A stretch of 11,076 nt of DNA, from contig JALLPB010001129.1 of assembly GCA_036939975.1 (NCBI GenBank), positions 1-11,076 of the forward strand, read 5' to 3'. The DNA is from Cyclostephanos tholiformis. Its lineage: Eukaryota; Bacillariophyta; Thalassiosirophyceae; Thalassiosirales; Thalassiosiraceae. The notes beneath the pieces are model-generated. The model ran no database searches. It saw only the letters and a program-made list of their open reading frames with translations, and was not told the DNA's origin. Positions within the stretch are counted from its first letter, which is position 1. Each line of letters begins with the position of its first letter. Shown in pieces: positions 6,476 to 11,076 of this stretch. A program made the translations under genes and the position numbers.

Positions 6476-9341
6476 TCATCTTCTATCTTTGTTCGGGATC
6501 TTTTCAGAGAATGAGTATGACGGTGACGAATACGAGCGCATGACTTGCCCTGACTTCATCACGATCAGCTCCGAGGATACTTTCTCCCCCCCTCCATTCT
6601 TCTTGCCCTCCTCTTCCACCACTACCATGTCGACCTCTTTTGTTTCATCATTCTCCTCCTTCACTTCCTTCTCTTCTTCATCTTTGTTCTCTTTGTTATC
6701 TTCGTTCTCTTCTTCATCTTCATCCTCTTCTGTATCGTCATTTCCCTCAATATCGTCCTCCTCTTCTGTATCTTCCTTCACTTCCTTCTCTTCGTTATCG
6801 TCCGTCTCTTCATTATCTTCCGTCTCTTCTGTATCTTCCATATCTCCCTCATCATCTGTCTTTTCTGAATCCGTGGCCTCACCTCCTGCGCATTCCCCAC
6901 CATTGTATATGCTGCATGTGCTCTTGCATGCCCTGCCCAACTCTGTCACTGGATGATCTGAAGTCCCGCAATTCTTGTCCTTCCGATCAGTCCTTCCAGG
7001 CTTATCATTGTATAACCACTCACACGTCATTGGATTCGAGAGATGGTTCAGAAAATGGCCTTGGCTATCTTGGCAGGCATCGAAGAGTTTGGGGGTTATG
7101 ATGTGCCCCGACATGGGAGTCATCCCAGAAGAATCGTTCGTCGCTTTGTCATCACCTGGGTCGGCATCGCAACCATTGTACCAAGAACACGTGGCCTTAC
7201 ATTCTTTACCCAGCTCCGAGGTCTCATAAACCATAGTCCCGCCATTGACCTCGTCAACGACGGGAACACCTCCGCAATTCTTATCCTTGCGATCTGTTTT
7301 CCCGGCTTTGCCATTGTACAGCCAAGTGCAGTTGAATGGGTTTCCCAAGTGATTTAGGAATAACCCATCATTATTGTCGATGCACGAACCGGACCCACCA
7401 GGATTGGATCGAACGCTGGCAACCGCGACCGTGGGGGTTCCTGTGGGGTATGCAGAAGGTTCATGAGTCGGGGGCGGCTTAGGATACTTGGGGTACTATT
7501 ATTTGAATACGGATACGTTGATACTCTGTGAGTTGCAATGATGATAATGAAAAAACGTCAATTTTTCTCATAACACAGGACTCACGCTAACGGGGCTTTC
7601 TGTGGGATCGGTTTCCTTCTCACGACTCGTTTTTGAATGTATTGCATAATTAGAAGCAATGGGACTATCCGTCACTGGCATTTTCGATGGTGATGACGTG
7701 GTAGGCTCCTCCGTGGGAAAAAAGGTCGGAGAAAGAGTCGGCTCGAGACTTGGTTTCATTTCCGGGGCCGGTGGAGGCAATTGCACGCCCATCGTTGAAC
7801 TAAGTCCATTCAATTGACTATCCTCGTTCTCCGCCCTTGTCGCGGCATTGGCCTTCTTCAATTCTGATATCGTGACACCGAATATCGTGGAAATCAAGAC
7901 CATCCATAATAGTCCGTACCCCAACCTTCGCGTCGGACTTACGCCGCGCATCTTGTTCAATTCATCCGGATGATGAACTCCGGGGCGGATATACTCCCGT
8001 CGGTCGTTGTCGATTGATGATGACGTTTCCGTTAGTGCGCGTACGCACCATTGGAGGAGCTTATCGCGAAATGTCGTACCCCCCCCCCCCGTGGTAATGT
8101 TCGCGTTGGACGTACCCGGTGGGATGTCGCGCCGGATGTCGGTCCCGCCCCGGGACATGTGGCCGAGGTCGACGTTGCTGAAGGAGTAATCATCCACCGC
8201 CGCCGCGGCGGCGGCGGCCATCGCATGGGGAGCGCTCGCGTCGTTGGTACCGTGCGTGGTGTAATATCCTGCACCGTTCACGATGGCGGCCCGATGATAT
8301 ACGCTCGCGTTCAAAGGTCCGTGCGGATTAATGCCGTTAACGATTGCGACATTTTGATTGTCGATGATGCCATGGTCGTGCATATCCCGCCGACGAAGGA
8401 TCGACGTGCCACCACCGCCACCGCCACTTGAATCGGAGGACGGGATTCGACTCCTGTCCACTACTTGTCCGACGCCCAGCTCGACATCGACCGCGTTATT
8501 GGCGGCGATTGCGACTGGGGCGGATTCGGTCGTCGCCGACGGGCCGTAAAGACCGTGCTTCACGTGCAAGTTCAGGCCGTAGTATTTCGTGGCTGCGAGG
8601 ATGGGGTAGAGTTCGTTTATGCGAGTGTTCGTTAATACGTGCGTCGTCTTCTCGTGTATGATGATTTTGCGTTCGTGCGAATATTCGGGAGGGGATAAAT
8701 GACACCCGACAACAACATCTCGACTCACCCCTATCATCCCCCTCGTCAATAATTTCCTCCCTCCAAAGATTTCCCGAATACGTCCTCCCTCGATTAGTAT
8801 CCCCCCCCCCGCCACGGCCGCCACCGCCATATCCCGCCGAATCGAACGGATTCGTACCACCACCTGCGATCGCTCCCCCCCCCCCTCCCCCCCCCGCCCT
8901 CCTCGACGACGACGACGATGGCATAGTGGTGGGGGGGGCGATGTATTCCTCCGGTTCCAACCCCCCCGAATTCGTCGTCGTCGACGAAGACGATGCGCGC
9001 GTCGCCAATCTCGGTCGTGGCGCGAACGTCGCGACGCGACCGGCGCGGGACCGCGAGACGCGAGAGGACGATCCCGTGGCGCCGCAGACGCCGCCGACGC
9101 GCGACGAGGAGGACGACGTCGATCGAGCGAAACGCACGGGAGCGATCTGTGTCGCATTACTCGACCTCGTCGACGATGACGTCGTCGTTCGCGACCGCGA
9201 CGACTTCCCGTTACCGTCGACGATGTTTTTGGCGTCGTCCTTCCTACTATTGCCGCGTCCTCCGGTCTTGTCCCGTCCCTCGACGATGCCATCACCGTCG
9301 TCGGGCGTGTTGGGACAATCCAGGTCGAATGCGTCGCTCAT
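6476..9341 (-). CDS. Single-pass membrane protein with S/T-P stalk, two six-Cys CxWL repeats and acidic tail
   Basis: Exons 9341-8729, 8592-7586 and 7495-6476 join to an 879-residue protein. The introns (136 and 90 nt) both start GTGAGT; the phases match (DDR-A-TKYYG and ESPVS-YPKYP). The N-terminal 427 residues are Ser/Gly-rich and look disordered, with an Ala8 run. One transmembrane helix follows (428-449, LGYGLLWMVLISTIFGVTIS), preceded by KMRG...RR, so I infer a type II topology with the C-terminus outside or in the lumen. Then come a PT/SP-rich stalk (476-560), likely O-glycosylated, and two similar repeats (C578-C649 and C681-C742), each with six Cys, NPxxCxWLYN, TDRKDKNCG and ELGxxCKxTCSxYNG. 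CxWL repeats next to SPT-type stalks are common in diatom secreted proteins. Residues 748-835 are almost all Glu/Asp/Lys/Asn, and a short basic end closes the chain. The acidic part suggests cation or silica-surface binding, but no function is known. The N-terminal start is the least certain part. Confidence 0.8.
6600..6872 (-). repeat. Imperfect GAAGA(T/C) microsatellite-like stretch coding the acidic tail
   Basis: On the plus strand this is almost pure C/T with units such as TCTTCATC, TCTTCTGTATC and CTTCACTTCCTTCTCTTC repeated out of register. Read on the minus strand it codes Glu/Asp runs (EEDEDEEE-like) of the membrane protein. Duplicated segments such as KEVKE appear twice, so the tail probably grew by slippage and should vary in length between strains. 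Confidence 0.7.
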
Positions 9342-9409
9342 TCCTTTATATTATTGGGGTAATGAGCGAGGGGGGTAATCGACGGTATCTTCCTCGATTT
9401 ATGCGATAA

Positions 9410-9442
9410 GGGGGGAGGGAGGTGGGGGGGGGTGGGGGGGGG
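9410..9442 (+). promoter_or_regulatory. G-quadruplex-forming tract upstream of the membrane-protein gene
   Basis: The plus strand reads G6-A-G3-A-G2-T-G9-T-G9, well beyond the minimum of four G3 runs with short loops. It lies 69-101 bp upstream of the minus-strand ATG at 9341, with the G-rich strand as the template of that gene. Whether it folds or regulates is unknown; it may also simply be another of the many poly-G/C runs in this genome. Confidence 0.6.
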
Positions 9443-9876
9443 AATATAATGTATATTAAATCTCCGTTCCAACTTCAACTCCTCGATGATGATTATTCTT
9501 GGTCTCTCCGGTCGAATGATATTATGGATATTATATATAAACGTAGACCCCCTCCTTTGACGGCTGTATTTTTTGAGGTTTCGGGGCGTAAATGAATGAA
9601 TTGAATCGCCATAAGTGGGAATGGACGATCCGATTTTCTTTCTATATCGGGTTGTTCGCAAGACGCACTGCTCTCTCATCTCTCACATCATGAAGAGCAA
9701 TGAAAAAATGCCCTTGGCCGAAAATATATTTTTTCTTTTTTCATTTTATATTTGGTATGGTACCGAACGGACGCGTGAGAAAATATTTTTTTCAAATTTT
9801 CGTCGTACTATTCCTTCGTGATAGACTTCAAGTCCACGACTCTGAGTAGTTACGTACCGGGAAGCAGGAAAGGGCC

Positions 9877-9888
9877 GGCGGGCCCGCC
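9877..9888. repeat. GGCGGGCCCGCC perfect palindrome
   Basis: A 12-bp GC-only palindrome inside a GC island (9872-9892) within AT-rich intergenic DNA. It is flanked by CCGGG at 9857-9861 and CCCGGG at 9887-9892, which could extend the fold. It may be a protein-binding site or part of a structured 5' leader. The function is not known. Confidence 0.4.
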
Positions 9889-9948
9889 CGGGTAGAAGAA
9901 TCGATCACTTCCCGCCAACAGCTAAGATTCATATCATGGAGATCGAAT

Positions 9949-9975
9949 TCCCACGTCTCTTTTTTTGACGTGGGA
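9949..9975. repeat. Perfect 9-bp hairpin with ACGT core in both arms
   Basis: TCCCACGTC (9949-9957) and GACGTGGGA (9967-9975) are exact reverse complements around a nine-base T-rich loop. TGACGTGG (9966-9973) matches the G-box/C-box hybrid bound by plant-type bZIP factors. It lies about 290 bp upstream of the right-hand gene. It could act as a cis-element pair or as an RNA stem. The base pairing is certain; the role is not. Confidence 0.45.
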
Positions 9976-10264
9976 GTGAGTGCTGACCGACGAAGAGAAA
10001 AAACTTGGTATTATTGTAGAGTAATAAAACGCACTTCGTAAACCACAGAGTAAAAATGTATCTTTCGGAAGAAGGCCATCACACAAACCGTTGTCGTCGT
10101 GGCATCACAAATCCCGTCCATTCTATTACACAACTATATTATACATTATACACATAAAGAGAGATCCAATCATTCGCATCCTCGCCGCTATCACCACCTT
10201 TCGTCCTAGACGGACGACATCGACGTCCATCGTACTGCCCAACGACGACATCTACGCCGACATC

Positions 10265-11076
10265 ATGAGGCTCATCCCTCGAGGGGGTAGTAGTCGCGAT
10301 CGACTCGCGGCGTGCATCCTCGCTTCGCCGATCCTCGTCGCGCCGCGATGTATCGTCTCGTCGTTCGCGTTCGCGTTCCATAATCATCGTCCTACGACGT
10401 CCGTCCGTTCCTATTCCTATTCCTCCTCCTCCTCCCGCCGTCCATCGTCGTGCTACTACTACTCATGGACGACCACCGCCCGACTTCATGCGACGACCGC
10501 CGCGATGGCGGGTCCATCCCCCCCCCCCCCCGCCGATGCGGAGGGACGCGAGGAGATATCTCCATCGTCGACGACGACATCATCGACGACATCATCGACG
10601 ACATCATCTTCGAACGACCCGACGAGGGACGACGCGCCGATGCGTACGACTCATCCGACATCGACGTCGGCGAGGGGGTGGGTATTATCCCGTCGTACCT
10701 CGTCCGCCGCTACCCCATGCGATGACGACGATGACGTCCTCGGCGGCGGCACGTCGTCGTCGTTCGTGGTCGTTAGGATCCTCGAGGACGATACGGTCGT
10801 GCCGAATATCGCCATGATGGGAGGCGGGGGCGGAGGCGTCGTCGACGAATCGAACACGTCGTCGTCGGAACCGGGAACACGACTCGCGAATGCGCTCTTC
10901 GGCGGGGGGGGGGATAATAACGACGTCGTCGTCGGTCCGAGGAAGGTTTTCGGTGCGTCTTGTGATTTTCTTTCTCCCAACCCCCGTCGTAATACCGTTT
11001 CATGCCCACGAATCCGAGGAACTCACATCCCCCTTCCAACTTTTCATCCCCCCCCCCCCCCCCCCCCCCCCCCCCC
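10265..11076 (+). CDS. 5' part of a probable plastid-targeted protein, open to the window edge
   Basis: From ATG 10265 the frame runs to the right edge (about 270 codons) without a stop. Residues 1-13 are basic (MRLIPRGGSSRDR), 14-27 hydrophobic (LAACILASPILVAP), then comes SSFAFAF with Phe at possible +1 positions, then an acid-free Ser/Thr/Arg/Tyr-rich stretch to about residue 88. This is the layout of diatom bipartite plastid presequences (signal peptide, ASAFAP-type Phe motif, transit peptide). The mature part is Ser/Thr/Asp/Gly-rich with a better-formed segment SFVVVRILEDDTVVPNIAMM near residues 166-185; I recognise no domain. TTTTCG|GTGCGT at 10952/10953 is a good donor, so coding may really end at 10952 and pass to an exon outside the window. 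Around 10532-10720 a second frame (10450-10725) has more GC-rich third positions, so a length error in the C14 run at 10518-10531 may have shifted the frame. The ATG is the first in this frame after a stop at 10025. Confidence 0.5.
   Translation, partial: MRLIPRGGSSRDRLAACILASPILVAPRCIVSSFAFAFHNHRPTTSVRSYSYSSSSSRRPSSCYYYSWTTTARLHATTAAMAGPSPPPPADAEGREEISPSSTTTSSTTSSTTSSSNDPTRDDAPMRTTHPTSTSARGWVLSRRTSSAATPCDDDDDVLGGGTSSSFVVVRILEDDTVVPNIAMMGGGGGGVVDESNTSSSEPGTRLANALFGGGGDNNDVVVGPRKVFGASCDFLSPNPRRNTVSCPRIRGTHIPLPTFHPPPPPPPPP
10573..10608 (+). repeat. Perfect 3 x 12-bp tandem repeat GACGACATCATC
   Basis: Three identical units lie at 10573-10584, 10585-10596 and 10597-10608. They code TSST repeats in the frame from 10265, or DDII repeats in the competing frame. 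The unit is a multiple of three, so copy changes would keep the frame. Confidence 0.85.
11047..11076. other. Terminal run of 30 C residues
   Basis: The window ends in C30 directly after the putative intron of the edge gene. Poly-C runs of 9-15 occur elsewhere here, so a genuine long run is possible, but a run of this length at the end may also mark a contig edge or a sequencing artefact. Confidence 0.7.

Larger units (their letters stand above)
9342..10264. promoter_or_regulatory. Divergent intergenic region (923 bp) between the membrane-protein and edge genes
   Basis: Start codons at 9341 (minus) and 10265 (plus) face away from each other. The region contains a G-quadruplex tract (9410-9442), a GC palindrome (9877-9888) and an ACGT hairpin (9949-9975) in otherwise AT-rich DNA. 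A 33-codon frame at 10056-10157 could be an upstream ORF in the leader of the right-hand gene. Longer frames here (9338-9679 minus, 9615-9821 plus) show no motif and have low GC at third positions, so I leave them out. Confidence 0.5.

Noticed and set aside
6489..7101. Ser- and Leu/Pro-rich plus-strand frames over the acidic tail
   Set aside because: They are mirror translations of the GAA/GAT repeat on the other strand and have no domain of their own.
8593..9295. Arg-rich N-terminal extension of the middle exon of the membrane-protein gene (start at 9295)
   Set aside because: The translation is an Arg/His-rich shadow of the opposite reading; the frame from 9341 has a better start and Ser/Gly/Asp composition, and joins in phase at GTGAGT.
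9912..9962. tRNA-like T-arm pattern (TTCGATC on the minus strand)
   Set aside because: The flanking bases do not form a five-pair T stem and no acceptor or anticodon stem can be placed.
10056..10157. 33-residue plus-strand frame upstream of the edge gene
   Set aside because: Short, no motif, different frame; at most a uORF in the leader.
10392..10980. Minus-strand Ser/Met/Pro-rich frames opposite the edge gene
   Set aside because: Low-complexity translations in two unconnected frames without a targeting signal or good donor; the plus strand gives a longer open frame with a presequence. Not fully excluded.

Overview
The window looks like nuclear DNA of a diatom, probably a centric one; this is inferred from the genes, not from a match. 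The clues are short GT-AG introns, a protein with two bZIP domains, a membrane protein with an S/T-P stalk and six-cysteine CxWL repeats, and a gene whose N-terminus looks like a diatom plastid-targeting presequence. Exons are GC-rich, intergenic DNA is AT-rich, and long poly-G/poly-C runs are frequent. All genes except the last one needed splice joins, which I chose by reading phase, splice signals and protein family motifs.

Positions 1-2385 hold no intact gene. They contain palindromes, a 51-52 bp tandem repeat, two blocks of TGTTATTTTGTCA-type repeats and a frameshifted relic of a SANT/Myb-like protein. Positions 2386-3922 (minus, three exons) encode a CDK11/PITSLRE-type protein kinase. 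A 246-bp divergent promoter separates it from a two-exon gene on the plus strand (4169-6242) for a 489-residue tandem bZIP factor, whose 604-bp intron is much longer than the others here. A convergent, 233-bp AT-rich spacer follows.

Positions 6476-9341 (minus) resolve into one three-exon gene for an 879-residue single-pass membrane protein: a disordered N-terminal half, one transmembrane helix, a Pro/Thr/Ser stalk, two six-Cys repeats and a long acidic tail. Upstream lie a strong G-quadruplex tract, a GC palindrome and an ACGT-containing hairpin in a 923-bp divergent intergenic region. From 10265 to the right edge a frame on the plus strand stays open without a stop. It begins with a signal-like segment, a phenylalanine-rich SSFAFAF stretch and a Ser/Thr/Arg-rich stretch, and is probably the first exon of a plastid-targeted protein cut by the window edge.

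The genes do not form an operon or an obvious pathway: two are regulatory (kinase, transcription factor), one is a surface or endomembrane protein, and one is a possible plastid protein. I found no CRISPR array, rRNA, tRNA or intact transposon. The least described items are the six-Cys/acidic-tail membrane protein and the edge gene.
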